Source: JBDTYT01 sp040005555
Lineage (GTDB): Bacteria > Actinomycetota > UBA4738 > HRBIN12
DNA: 11,618 bases
NCBI GenBank assembly: GCA_040005555.1
Contig: JBDTYT010000056.1
Span: 1 to 11,618 of the forward strand
Reading direction: 5' to 3'
Positions 1 to 6,658 of the stretch are shown here, piece by piece (position 1 is the stretch's first letter; each line of letters opens with the position of its first letter). The translations under genes and the position numbers were made by a program. Below the pieces are notes generated by a model that saw only the letters and a list, made by a program, of their open reading frames with translations, was not told the DNA's origin and ran no database searches.

Positions 1-1181
1 CCGGCCGCCACCGAGGAGGCTCCGGTCTTCGTCAGCGTGAGGGCCGGTGCGAGCTGCTGGTTGCCGAAGTTGGCAAGGTTCAGGTTGCCCGAGATCCCCA
101 CCGTTTGGCATAGAGCGGTCGTGTTCTGCCACCCCGACTGCAGTGTCTCTTTCACCGAGAACTGGCCCGAGGCGTCGCCTTGGCTCGCGGACAGGTTGGT
201 CCAGTCAACGTTGCCAGCGGTATCGGTCACGCCCGGGTTCGTATCGGAACCAGTGTTCTGCGCTGTGATACTGACTGGGTTGCCGGAACAGCCCGTGCCG
301 GAGTACAAGGTCATCGTCCAGCCTGCGAGGTCGGACTCGCCGGCATCCTGCGTGCCGTTGCCGTTGAGGTCGTTGAACTTGTGCGCGCGAATGTCCAGGA
401 GGATGTCCTTGACGGGCAATGGAACGTTCCTCGCCGTGCCGAGGACGCGGGCGCTCAGCGACGAGCCGTTGAAGAGGTGCGAGCCGATTGCCAGGTGGAC
501 GTTGAATCGAATCTCGGCGTCCGTGCCCGAGGCGACGAAGCTGAATGTATAGCTGATGCAGGTCGTGGACTGACCGCACCCGTTCGTGGTGTCAGGGTTT
601 CGGGTGAGGGTGATCCCGCCGCTTCCGCCGGTCACGCCTGAGACGGCCGTGGGCGTGTTGATGTTGTCGTAGCCGGGCGTGCCGCTCTTTTGGGTGTCGG
701 CGAGGATCGTGAACTCGTACGTCGTTCCACTTGTTAGACCATTGAGAAAGATGCGGTGCGGAACGTTGTCCAATTCGTGATAGCAGGATCCGTTACCCGC
801 GCAGAGATTGCCCGGGGTCCAGTCGTTCGCGTTGTTCGGATCTCCGCCTGCGAGGAGCCCCTCGAACCCACCGACCTGGTTGTTCACGACTGGCTGCAGC
901 TGGGCGCCCGCTCCTTGTGACGTTCGCGTCGAGGTCGACGGGCTTGCGCTCTTGGTGGAGGGGCTCCCGGTCTTGGTGGACGGGCTCGCCCTTCCGCTAT
1001 CGGCGACGACGGTCGTGTCGCTCGTCGTTCCGTCGTCGCGGCCGCGTGGATCCGAGGTCGTGCCTGCCGCTGCGACGAAAGTCTGGCCGAGGATCAACGA
1101 AAACGCCGCTACGGCGCTGATCATCGTGAGCCGAGTGCGTCCGGCTCGCCCTGCCTTCTCCGACCTACGAGAGCTCTGCAT
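1..1181 (-). CDS. Secreted SdrD_B/DUF11-type surface protein, N-terminal part (partial)
   Basis: I translated this open frame by hand from ATG at 1181 to the window edge: 393 complete codons, no stop, so the C-terminus lies outside. Residues 1-39 form a signal peptide: a basic n-region with several Arg and Lys, a hydrophobic stretch about 20-38, and an Ala-rich cleavage site. Residues 40-95 are a Ser/Thr/Asp-rich linker with three seven-residue SPSTKTG-like repeats (66-86). Residues about 96-260 look like a secreted beta-rich domain with paired cysteines, which I do not recognise. Residues about 267-345 resemble an SdrD_B (Cna B-like) module, with KFNDLNGNGTQDAGE followed by LAGWTMTLY; the DLNGNGTQD loop is the typical acidic turn. 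A DUF11-like repeat seems to begin at LTLTKTGASS (381). The start has a GGAGG nine bases upstream. The protein is probably exported and cell-wall associated or adhesive; its ligand is unknown. Confidence 0.85.
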   Translation of the reverse strand, partial: MQSSRRSEKAGRAGRTRLTMISAVAAFSLILGQTFVAAAGTTSDPRGRDDGTTSDTTVVADSGRASPSTKTGSPSTKSASPSTSTRTSQGAGAQLQPVVNNQVGGFEGLLAGGDPNNANDWTPGNLCAGNGSCYHELDNVPHRIFLNGLTSGTTYEFTILADTQKSGTPGYDNINTPTAVSGVTGGSGGITLTRNPDTTNGCGQSTTCISYTFSFVASGTDAEIRFNVHLAIGSHLFNGSSLSARVLGTARNVPLPVKDILLDIRAHKFNDLNGNGTQDAGESDLAGWTMTLYSGTGCSGNPVSITAQNTGSDTNPGVTDTAGNVDWTNLSASQGDASGQFSVKETLQSGWQNTTALCQTVGISGNLNLANFGNQQLAPALTLTKTGASSVAA

Positions 1182-1337
1182 AACTGTTCGCCTCCGTCGC
1201 CTAGGGGACAAGAACTCACCCGTTGAGTTGCCACTTCGAGCATCCGGGGGATACGTACCTTCCCCGGACGGCCATCGTGGCATCTGGGCTCCGTCCCGCC
1301 ATCGGCCGAAGGGCTCCACCTTTGGGTTAGGTCTTAA
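1182..1337 (-). promoter_or_regulatory. Structured 5' leader of the surface protein gene
   Basis: Three hairpins can be drawn by eye. One pairs 1266-1271 with 1291-1296 (GGACGG/CCGTCC). One pairs 1244-1249 with 1262-1267 (CCGGGG/CCCCGG). One pairs 1213-1218 with 1224-1229 (AACTCA/TGAGTT) with a five-base loop. The first two share bases 1266-1267 and so exclude each other in part, which would allow a switch. I could not match it to a riboswitch class I know (c-di-GMP, c-di-AMP, cobalamin, TPP and fluoride were considered). The rest of 1182-1460 shows no gene. Confidence 0.35.
1191..1195 (-). promoter_or_regulatory. Ribosome-binding site of the surface protein
   Basis: On the minus strand GGAGG lies nine bases before the ATG at 1181. 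It supports this start over any internal one, and the signal peptide begins directly after it. Confidence 0.75.
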
Positions 1338-1364
1338 GGCTTAGGCGGGGCGGGAGGATGTCAA
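1338..1364 (-). promoter_or_regulatory. Candidate promoter of the surface protein gene
   Basis: The minus strand has a perfect TTGACA at 1364-1359. The best -10 match at a usable distance is weak: TAAGCC at 1343-1338 with a 15-base spacer. The -35 match is strong, the -10 is not, so the exact start point is uncertain. Transcription starting near 1331 would give a leader of about 150 nt. Confidence 0.45.
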
Positions 1365-1460
1365 AACGTCGGAGCAGGAGAGCAAGATTGCACCGCGGAG
1401 AAACGTTGGGGGATGCGTTCCTTTTTGGCAAGGTTCCATAACGTACATTACCGGCGTTCG

Positions 1461-3779
1461 CTACGAGAGGCGGGGTTCCGGCCGGAGCCGGGCCCGCAGG
1501 CCCCAGATGGTCACGAGCCACAGGGCCTCCGCGACGATGCGCCGGGAGATCTTCGAGTGGCCGTGCTCGCGCTCCCGGAACGTGATCGGCACCTCGCCGA
1601 CGTCGTAGCCGTCGTTCCACGCGCGGTACGCGAGCTCGATCTGGAACCCGTAGCCGCCCGAGCGCACGGGGACCTCCATGAGGTGCGCCAGGAGCTCCCG
1701 GCGGTACACGCGGAAGCCGCTCGTCGCATCCCGGATCGGGAAGCCGAGGCTGAACGTCGCGTACCTGTTGCCGGCCTTGGACAGCGCGATCCGGAGCCTG
1801 CCCCAGTTCGTCACCGAGCCGCCGGGGACGTACCGGCTCCCGATCGTGAGGTCGTGCCGGGCGGCGCCGGCGAGGAGCCTCGGGAGCTCCTCGGGGAGGT
1901 GGGACAGGTCCGAATCCATCTCGACCACGAGGTCGTAGCCCTCGCGCAGAGCGAGGCGGAAGCCGTCGAGGTAGGCGCTCGCGAGACCGGATCGGCCGGT
2001 GCGCTCGATCAGACGCAGGCGCGGCTCACGCTCGGCTCGCGCGAGGACGACCGCCCCGGTGCCATCGGGCGAGCCGTCGTCGACGACGAGTGCGTCGACC
2101 CGCTCGCCGAGGGCCAGCACACCATCCAAGACGGCGCCGATCGTCGCGCGCTCATCGTAGGTCGGCAGCACCACGAGCGTCCTCGGCTGCTCCGGGAGTG
2201 GCGACGGCTCCCGAGTGATCCCGCGTCGCCTGCGCGGTGCGAGGATCGCCCCGAGGGCGAACAGGAGGCTCAACAACGGCACCCAGTCACCGAAACGCAC
2301 GTAGAGCGTTCGCGTCGTGGACGCCCGGATGATGTGTCGGATGGCACCGGGGACGAACAGCCCGCGTTCGGCCACGACGCGACCAGAGGGGTCGATGATG
2401 GCGCTGATGCCGGAGACTGCGGCGTGCACCACCCAGCGTCCGTCCTCGACGGCGCGCAGTCGGCTCATGATGAGGTGCTGGCGCGATGCCGCCGTGCGTT
2501 CGTACGACGCGTTGTTGATCGTGACGACCAGGAACCGCGCTCCCGCGTTGACGAACGCGCGGTCGAGTGCCGGGAAGCTGTTCTCGTAGCAGATCGGCGT
2601 GCCGAAGGGCGGCAGGCCCGGGCCCGACACCGTGTGCACCCCCTCCCCCGGGGTGCGGTCGATCGGGACCTGTTGCAGTGCCGAGATCCAGTCGAGCTCG
2701 TCGCGCCACGGCACGTACTCGCCGAACGGGACGAGATGCACCTTCGTGTACCGATCGATCACGGAGCCCGAGCCATCGAACAGCAGGACCTCGGTGCGTT
2801 GCTTGCCATCGGCACCGTTGGTGACCGCGCCCGCGAGCGTCGGAACGCCGACGTCGGCGATCGCCCGCGCCACCAGGTGGGACGTCGCGGGGTCCGAGGT
2901 AGCTCCTGGATCGAGGGCTCCCTCTCCCCACACCGCGAGGTCCGGGGGATCTTCTGCGAGCCGCTCGTGGAGGCCGACGTTCAGCCGCGCGACCGCGATG
3001 TCTTCGGCCGTCGCGTCCGGTCCACGTGCGGTCAGGACGTTCACCTGGATGGCAGCGACGTCGATCGGCCGGCCGTTCGCCGCGGGGAGCACGATGAGCC
3101 CGGGGGCCACGACGAGCCCGATGCCGAGCGCGATCATGAGGAGCGCCCCCGTGGTCCGCCGCTCGACCATCCGATCGAACGCGAGCAGCAGCAACGCGGC
3201 GACGAGGAGAACGACGAACGAGATGGACCACATCCCGCCGACGGAGGCCAGCCTGAGGAGCGAGGCGTCGCCCGTTTGCGTCGATCCGAGCGCCCCCCAC
3301 GTGAACCCTCCGAGCGGCCACGCCCCCCGTACCCACTCGATCACTGTCCAGAGCGCCGCGAGGCCAACGCAGGACCGCACGGGGTGCGCCGAACGCCAGA
3401 CAGCGGGCGCGAGCGCGCCGAACAGGCCGGTCGACAGGCACGACAACAGGACGAGCGATCCCCACGCGAGCTCGCCGAACAGCAAGATCCAGTACAGGAG
3501 CGCCCCGAAGTACGCGACCCCGAACACGACACCGAGGACGAAGCCTCGGGCAGGTCTCGCCTCGCGCACCAGCCACAGCAATGGGACAGGGGCGACGAGC
3601 GCCACCCACCCGAGGTCGACCGGGGGCAGGGAGAGCGACAGCAGCAGGCCGGAACCGGCGGAGATGAGGAGCGCGAGCGGGAGGCGGAGGCGGTCCGGGT
3701 TCAGGCGCAGTCCCGGCAGAGCATGCGGGTCTTGTCTTTCAGCTGACTCCGATGCTTCACCAGGTAGCAGTTCTTGCAT
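1461..3779 (-). CDS. ppm1: Apolipoprotein N-acyltransferase / polyprenol-phosphate mannosyltransferase fusion (Lnt-Ppm1)
   Basis: This 772-residue membrane protein joins two enzymes. Residues about 30-230 form the hydrophobic N-terminal membrane part of Lnt; 235-485 is a nitrilase-like domain that transfers an acyl chain to the N-terminal cysteine of lipoproteins. Its triad is visible as E286 (VWGEGALDPG), K346 (YTKVHLVPFGEYVPW) and C398 (PICYEN), with E354 and E400 region conserved too. A final membrane segment lies about 497-514. Residues 533-765 are a GT2 glycosyltransferase of dolichol-phosphate mannose synthase type: VVDDGSPDGTG (D567, D568), DSD at 622-624, GSRYVPGG and HGHSKIS. It would make mannosyl-phosphoprenol from GDP-mannose at the cytoplasmic face. 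Domain order matches mycobacterial Ppm1. ATG at 3779 is the only ATG near the N-terminus; it overlaps the DUF4193 gene by 79 bases and has no clear Shine-Dalgarno, so translational coupling or a CTG start near 3700-3720 is possible. Confidence 0.93.
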   Translation of the reverse strand: MQELLPGEASESAERQDPHALPGLRLNPDRLRLPLALLISAGSGLLLSLSLPPVDLGWVALVAPVPLLWLVREARPARGFVLGVVFGVAYFGALLYWILLFGELAWGSLVLLSCLSTGLFGALAPAVWRSAHPVRSCVGLAALWTVIEWVRGAWPLGGFTWGALGSTQTGDASLLRLASVGGMWSISFVVLLVAALLLLAFDRMVERRTTGALLMIALGIGLVVAPGLIVLPAANGRPIDVAAIQVNVLTARGPDATAEDIAVARLNVGLHERLAEDPPDLAVWGEGALDPGATSDPATSHLVARAIADVGVPTLAGAVTNGADGKQRTEVLLFDGSGSVIDRYTKVHLVPFGEYVPWRDELDWISALQQVPIDRTPGEGVHTVSGPGLPPFGTPICYENSFPALDRAFVNAGARFLVVTINNASYERTAASRQHLIMSRLRAVEDGRWVVHAAVSGISAIIDPSGRVVAERGLFVPGAIRHIIRASTTRTLYVRFGDWVPLLSLLFALGAILAPRRRRGITREPSPLPEQPRTLVVLPTYDERATIGAVLDGVLALGERVDALVVDDGSPDGTGAVVLARAEREPRLRLIERTGRSGLASAYLDGFRLALREGYDLVVEMDSDLSHLPEELPRLLAGAARHDLTIGSRYVPGGSVTNWGRLRIALSKAGNRYATFSLGFPIRDATSGFRVYRRELLAHLMEVPVRSGGYGFQIELAYRAWNDGYDVGEVPITFREREHGHSKISRRIVAEALWLVTIWGLRARLRPEPRLS

Positions 3780-4054
3780 ATGAACTCGGTCGGCTGCGGC
3801 GGCACCACCTTCACCGCCAGCGGCTCCAGCCGTTCCTCACGGGAGAGGCTCAGCACGGAGTCATCGTCATCGTCTTCCTCGGCGCGCGCTTCTTGCTTCA
3901 CCAGGATGTCTTGGATCGACTCGACCTCCTCATCACCGGCCCGAGGCGTGTTCGCCGCGGCGGTCTTCGTGCCCACCTCGACCTCGGCCTCGTCCGCCTC
4001 GTCGGCGTCATCGTCGACCTCTTCGTCGTCCACGCGATCTTCGTGTTCGTCCAC
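3701..4054 (-). CDS. DUF4193-type zinc-ribbon protein
   Basis: A 117-residue acidic protein starting at GTG 4054, chosen because GAGGAGG lies six bases upstream and a promoter lies just before that. Residues 1-70 are rich in Asp and Glu and probably disordered. Residues 80-117 carry the recognisable part: VKVVPPQPTEFICKNC, then YLVKHRSQL, ending MLCRDCA. The four cysteines C93, C96, C113 and C116 can bind one zinc. This C-terminal signature is that of DUF4193, a small family known from Actinobacteria; no biochemical function is firmly established to my knowledge. The frame is open further upstream, but that extension lacks family character. The stop lies inside the 5' end of the Lnt-Ppm1 gene, so the two are likely one transcript. 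Confidence 0.88.
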   Translation of the reverse strand: MDEHEDRVDDEEVDDDADEADEAEVEVGTKTAAANTPRAGDEEVESIQDILVKQEARAEEDDDDDSVLSLSREERLEPLAVKVVPPQPTEFICKNCYLVKHRSQLKDKTRMLCRDCA

Positions 4055-4060
4055 CAGGGC

Positions 4061-4067
4061 CCTCCTC
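4061..4067 (-). promoter_or_regulatory. Ribosome-binding site deciding the DUF4193 GTG start
   Basis: The minus strand reads GAGGAGG, then six bases, then GTG at 4054. This strong site overrides the longer open frame that reaches 4213. Confidence 0.8.
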
Positions 4068-4076
4068 GGCCGGGGG

Positions 4077-4104
4077 ATTGTACTGCCGCGGAACCCACTG
4101 GCAA
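4077..4104 (-). promoter_or_regulatory. SigA-type promoter of the DUF4193/Lnt-Ppm1 operon
   Basis: On the minus strand TTGCCA (4104-4099) and TACAAT (4082-4077) are separated by 16 bases. Each differs from the consensus by one base. Transcription would begin near 4070 and give a leader of only about 16 nt, just holding the ribosome-binding site. Confidence 0.65.
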
Positions 4105-4217
4105 GGCTCCGGGGCGCAGAACACCGCCCAGGCACGGTTTGTTCCCGAGGGGCCGCCGGGTCCGGGCAGGCGGTGCGGAATGTGGGTCGCGGCATGCGGG
4201 CCCGCCACGACACAGAT

Positions 4218-4287
4218 GAGGACCCAAGTGGCTTTTGGGGCCGCGGCGCCGGGGCGCCGCGTTCTCTACTCAGCCTCTTGGGTCCTC
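4218..4287. repeat. 70-bp nested inverted repeat (large stem-loop)
   Basis: Outer arms GAGGACCCAAG (4218-4228) and CTTGGGTCCTC (4277-4287) pair perfectly over 11 bp. After one mismatch (4229/4276) four more pairs follow (4230-4233 with 4272-4275). An inner hairpin pairs GCGGCGCC (4243-4250) with GGCGCCGC (4253-4260). It lies 74 bases past the amidohydrolase stop and upstream of the DUF4193 promoter, so it could act as a factor-independent terminator lacking a T-tract, a structured RNA or a mobile palindromic repeat. The remaining intergenic bases, about 4105-4217 and 4288-4360, show nothing else. Confidence 0.7.
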
Positions 4288-4360
4288 GCGCACCCCCGCC
4301 GAAGCGGTGGCACGTCCCGAATGTACGCCCGGCGTTCGAGTGCTGTCAAACGATGCGAGT

Positions 4361-5869
4361 TCATGCCGCGAACACGTCGCGCCCGAGCGAAACGGTCAAG
4401 ATCGGCCGGGCTCCCTCCAGCTCCTCGGTATCGAACGGGTCGACGTCATAGGCGGCGAGGTCGGCGTGCTTGCCTGGTTCCAGGCTTCCTTTCTTGTCCT
4501 CTTGGTGGGCGAGGCGGGCGCTGCCGAGCGTGAACACGCGGATCGCCTCCTCGCGCGTGAGCCGCTGACCCGGATCGTGGTGCGCACCGAACGCCGCGAT
4601 CCCCACCATCGGGTCGATCGTCGTGATCGGCGAATCCGAGCCCGCCCCGATCTCGATCCCACGCTCGAGCATGCCTCGGAACGGGTTCATCGCCGCGGCG
4701 CGGTCCCATCCCAGAGCTTGTTCGTACAGGCCTCCGGGCGATCCCCACTCGGCATCGAAGGTGGGCTGCACGCTGATCGCGAGGCCAAGCATCGCTGCGC
4801 GCTCCAGGATGTCGGCGCTCGCCATCTCGAAGTGCTCGACGCGGTGGCGTCGCGCGCGGAAGTGGCGACGCTCTCGCGAATCGAGCGATCCATATACGCG
4901 CTCCCACGTTCGGACGACCTGCTCGACGGCGGCGTCTCCGATCGCATGGACGCCGACCTGGAGGCTTGCGAGGTGCCCCCCGTGGAAGAACTCAGCGAGT
5001 TCATCATCGGAGAACGACGGAGCTCCGAGCCCCGGAGCGTCGGCGTAGGCGGACGTGAGTGACGCGGTCCTCGCGCCGATCGACCCGTCGAGGGGAAGAT
5101 CGCCGCCGATGCTCGACAGCCCGAGGTCCATGACCTGCGGGATGTCGGTCGTCGCCACGTACGTGACGACGTCGAGCGGCAGACGGCTCCGATGCGCGAG
5201 CAAGATCTCCAGGTCGCGGACGCCGCGCTCGTGGAGCATCGACATCTCGTGGATCGAGGTGACGCCGTGCGAGACAGCCAGGCTGGCGGCCGCGAGCTGG
5301 AGCTGCTCGACATCGTGCTCGGACAGGTGGGTGTTGAACCATCGCTTGAGCCTGGTGTTTGCCTCCTGGGTCACGCGGCCGGTGGGGTGGCCGTCCGCGT
5401 CGAGTTCGAGGCCGGCGCCCGAGACGCCGGAGTCCTCGAGCGCCCGGTGGTTCGCGAGCGTCACGTGCCCGTCGACGCGGACGACGGCGAGCGGACGTTC
5501 GCTGGCTGCATCGAGCTCCCCGATCGATGGCGGCGTACGGACGCGCCACGTCGACTCGTCGAACCCGTGCACGAGCACCGGTCCCTGGTGGTCCGCGGCC
5601 ACGGCGCGCAGGGTTTGCACGAGCTCCACGCTTGAGGCGGCCTCAGCCACTTCGGGGGTGCGGTGATGAACCCCGGTCCCGGTCAGGTGCACGTGGGAAT
5701 CGATGAAGCCGGGGACGATCGTCGCGCCTGGGAGATCGACCACGCGATCCGCCCCGGGAGGCTCACCCACTCCGACGCGCTGCACGTGCCGGCCGTCCAC
5801 CAAGATCCACTCGCCCGTCGCGGGGTACGAGAGGGTGTGCACCTTGGAAGCTCGGAAGAGCGTCCGCAT
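4361..5869 (-). CDS. Metal-dependent amidohydrolase, YtcJ-like (amidohydrolase family 3)
   Basis: A 502-residue cytoplasmic hydrolase of the amidohydrolase superfamily. A small beta domain (1-52) with VDGRHVQRVG precedes the TIM barrel, which opens with PGFIDSHVHL (metal ligands H59 and H61). Further ligands are visible at H308 (VGVHAIGDAAVEQVV), H346 (HRVEHFEM) and D412 (GAGSDSP). The C-terminus returns to the beta domain with GSLEPGKHADLAAYD. Length and motif order match the family 3 group, whose members hydrolyse N-acyl or amide bonds; the substrate cannot be read from sequence. The start at ATG 5869 fits the family N-terminus, although the frame is open to 6064. No clear Shine-Dalgarno is present, but TACGCT at 5883-5878 lies eight bases before the ATG, suggesting a near-leaderless transcript. 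Its first 107 bases overlap the 3' end of the upstream reverse transcriptase-like gene. Confidence 0.88.
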   Translation of the reverse strand: MRTLFRASKVHTLSYPATGEWILVDGRHVQRVGVGEPPGADRVVDLPGATIVPGFIDSHVHLTGTGVHHRTPEVAEAASSVELVQTLRAVAADHQGPVLVHGFDESTWRVRTPPSIGELDAASERPLAVVRVDGHVTLANHRALEDSGVSGAGLELDADGHPTGRVTQEANTRLKRWFNTHLSEHDVEQLQLAAASLAVSHGVTSIHEMSMLHERGVRDLEILLAHRSRLPLDVVTYVATTDIPQVMDLGLSSIGGDLPLDGSIGARTASLTSAYADAPGLGAPSFSDDELAEFFHGGHLASLQVGVHAIGDAAVEQVVRTWERVYGSLDSRERRHFRARRHRVEHFEMASADILERAAMLGLAISVQPTFDAEWGSPGGLYEQALGWDRAAAMNPFRGMLERGIEIGAGSDSPITTIDPMVGIAAFGAHHDPGQRLTREEAIRVFTLGSARLAHQEDKKGSLEPGKHADLAAYDVDPFDTEELEGARPILTVSLGRDVFAA

Positions 5870-6605
5870 CGTTGCGGAGCGTAACAGTCGGCTCCTGCGC
5901 GGACGGTAGGCATTGGAGCAGGGTGGACGCCATCGCCTCGGGGTCCGTAAGCAGGCGTGACTTCCCCTCGGCGAGCTCCAAGCCAAGATCGGCGAGCGAG
6001 AACCTGAGGAGCGCCAGCGCTCGTTCACCGTCACGGGCATCGGTCGCGAACACCACGAAGTCATCCACCCAGCGCACGTGCGCGAATCCCCCGGCGGCGA
6101 GCGATCGATCGGCGGTTGCCAGCGCCGCGTTCGCGAGCACGCCGGACGGCGGTGGGCCTGCGGGCAGGCCCGGCAGACCCGCGGCTCGCAACGCTCCTAA
6201 CAGTCGCTCGAGATCCGCGACATGGCGGCGCGGGCTCCCGAGGCGTCGGAGGGCGAGGGCGCACACTTCCGGACCGATCGAGCCGTAGCAGTCCCGGACG
6301 TCGGCGAGCACCACCGATGTGGCAGCGGCGACCCCGGCGGCCAGCGCTCGGCGGAAGCGCTCGTGGGCGGGACGCCACGCCTCGAGCCGCAGGATCCCCC
6401 GAACCGGGTCCGCGACCGCCACGCGGTTCGCCAGGACGCTCGACGCGAGCGCACGCTCGATCCCGGGTGCGAGCGTCGCGACGCAGCGCTCGTAGTCGCG
6501 CGCCGTCCGGGGATCGAGCTCGGTGAGCCAACGGATACCGCCTGACTTCGGTACCGGCACGAGGCGCGCCCGGATCCCCGCGGCGGATGCGACGTCGACG
6601 ACCAC
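5763..6605 (-). CDS. Small stand-alone reverse transcriptase-like protein
   Basis: A 280-residue protein with the core reverse transcriptase (RVT_1) motifs in order. Residues 16-50 resemble the first motif block (LVPVPKSGGIRWLTELDPRT). Motif A is VLADVRDCYGSI (D102), motif B GLPAGPPPSGVLAN (146-159), motif C RWVDDFVVFA (D181, D182) and motif D LGLELAEGKSRLL (K215). The three catalytic aspartates are intact. The box is WVDD, where most families have Y or F before x-D-D. It lacks maturase or endonuclease domains of group II introns, and I see no retron NAxxH or VTG motif. After motif D only about 30 residues remain before the overlap with the amidohydrolase, too few for a normal thumb domain. 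The GTG start at 6605 has GGAGG eight bases upstream. Composition resembles its neighbours, so it is not a recent arrival. It may be an Abi/DRT-like or domesticated enzyme; the group is unassigned. Confidence 0.8.
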   Translation of the reverse strand: MVVDVASAAGIRARLVPVPKSGGIRWLTELDPRTARDYERCVATLAPGIERALASSVLANRVAVADPVRGILRLEAWRPAHERFRRALAAGVAAATSVVLADVRDCYGSIGPEVCALALRRLGSPRRHVADLERLLGALRAAGLPGLPAGPPPSGVLANAALATADRSLAAGGFAHVRWVDDFVVFATDARDGERALALLRFSLADLGLELAEGKSRLLTDPEAMASTLLQCLPSAQEPTVTLRNDADALPSFQGAHPLVPRDGRVDLGGRPARAARRSG

Positions 6606-6638
6606 ACCACTCCCCTCCCCCGGCCCGGGAGAGGGTGG
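6606..6638 (-). promoter_or_regulatory. Hairpin enclosing the ribosome-binding site of the RT-like gene
   Basis: On the minus strand CCCTCTCCC (6635-6627) can pair with GGGGGAGGG (6621-6613) across a five-base loop, with one G-U pair. CCA/TGG at 6638-6636 and 6609-6607 may extend it past a three-base bulge. The GGAGG (6618-6614) eight bases before the GTG start lies in the stem, so initiation could be occluded. Confidence 0.5.
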
Positions 6639-6658
6639 GCCGCGCGTTCCGTTGCGTA

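Noticed and set aside
37..641. Plus-strand and short minus-strand frames of 124 to 171 codons near the left edge
   Set aside because: They lie over the minus-strand surface protein, which has a signal peptide, a ribosome-binding site and an SdrD_B-like module and is open to the edge.
1182..1337. c-di-GMP (GEMM-I) riboswitch before the surface protein
   Set aside because: A stretch reading GGGACGGAGCCC loosely recalls the GEMM core, but the conserved GCAAAGCC segment and the matching tetraloop receptor are missing, so no class is claimed.
1413..3746. A 777-codon open frame on the plus strand opposite the Lnt-Ppm1 gene
   Set aside because: Its product is an Arg/Asp/Glu/Pro-rich string without domains, while the opposite strand encodes a protein with every expected catalytic motif. 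Long antisense frames are normal in GC-rich DNA.
4218..4287. tRNA or SRP RNA gene
   Set aside because: The size suits a tRNA, but there is no T-loop GTTCRA, no anticodon arm and no CCA-type acceptor; the SRP Alu or GGAA-tetraloop motifs are also absent.
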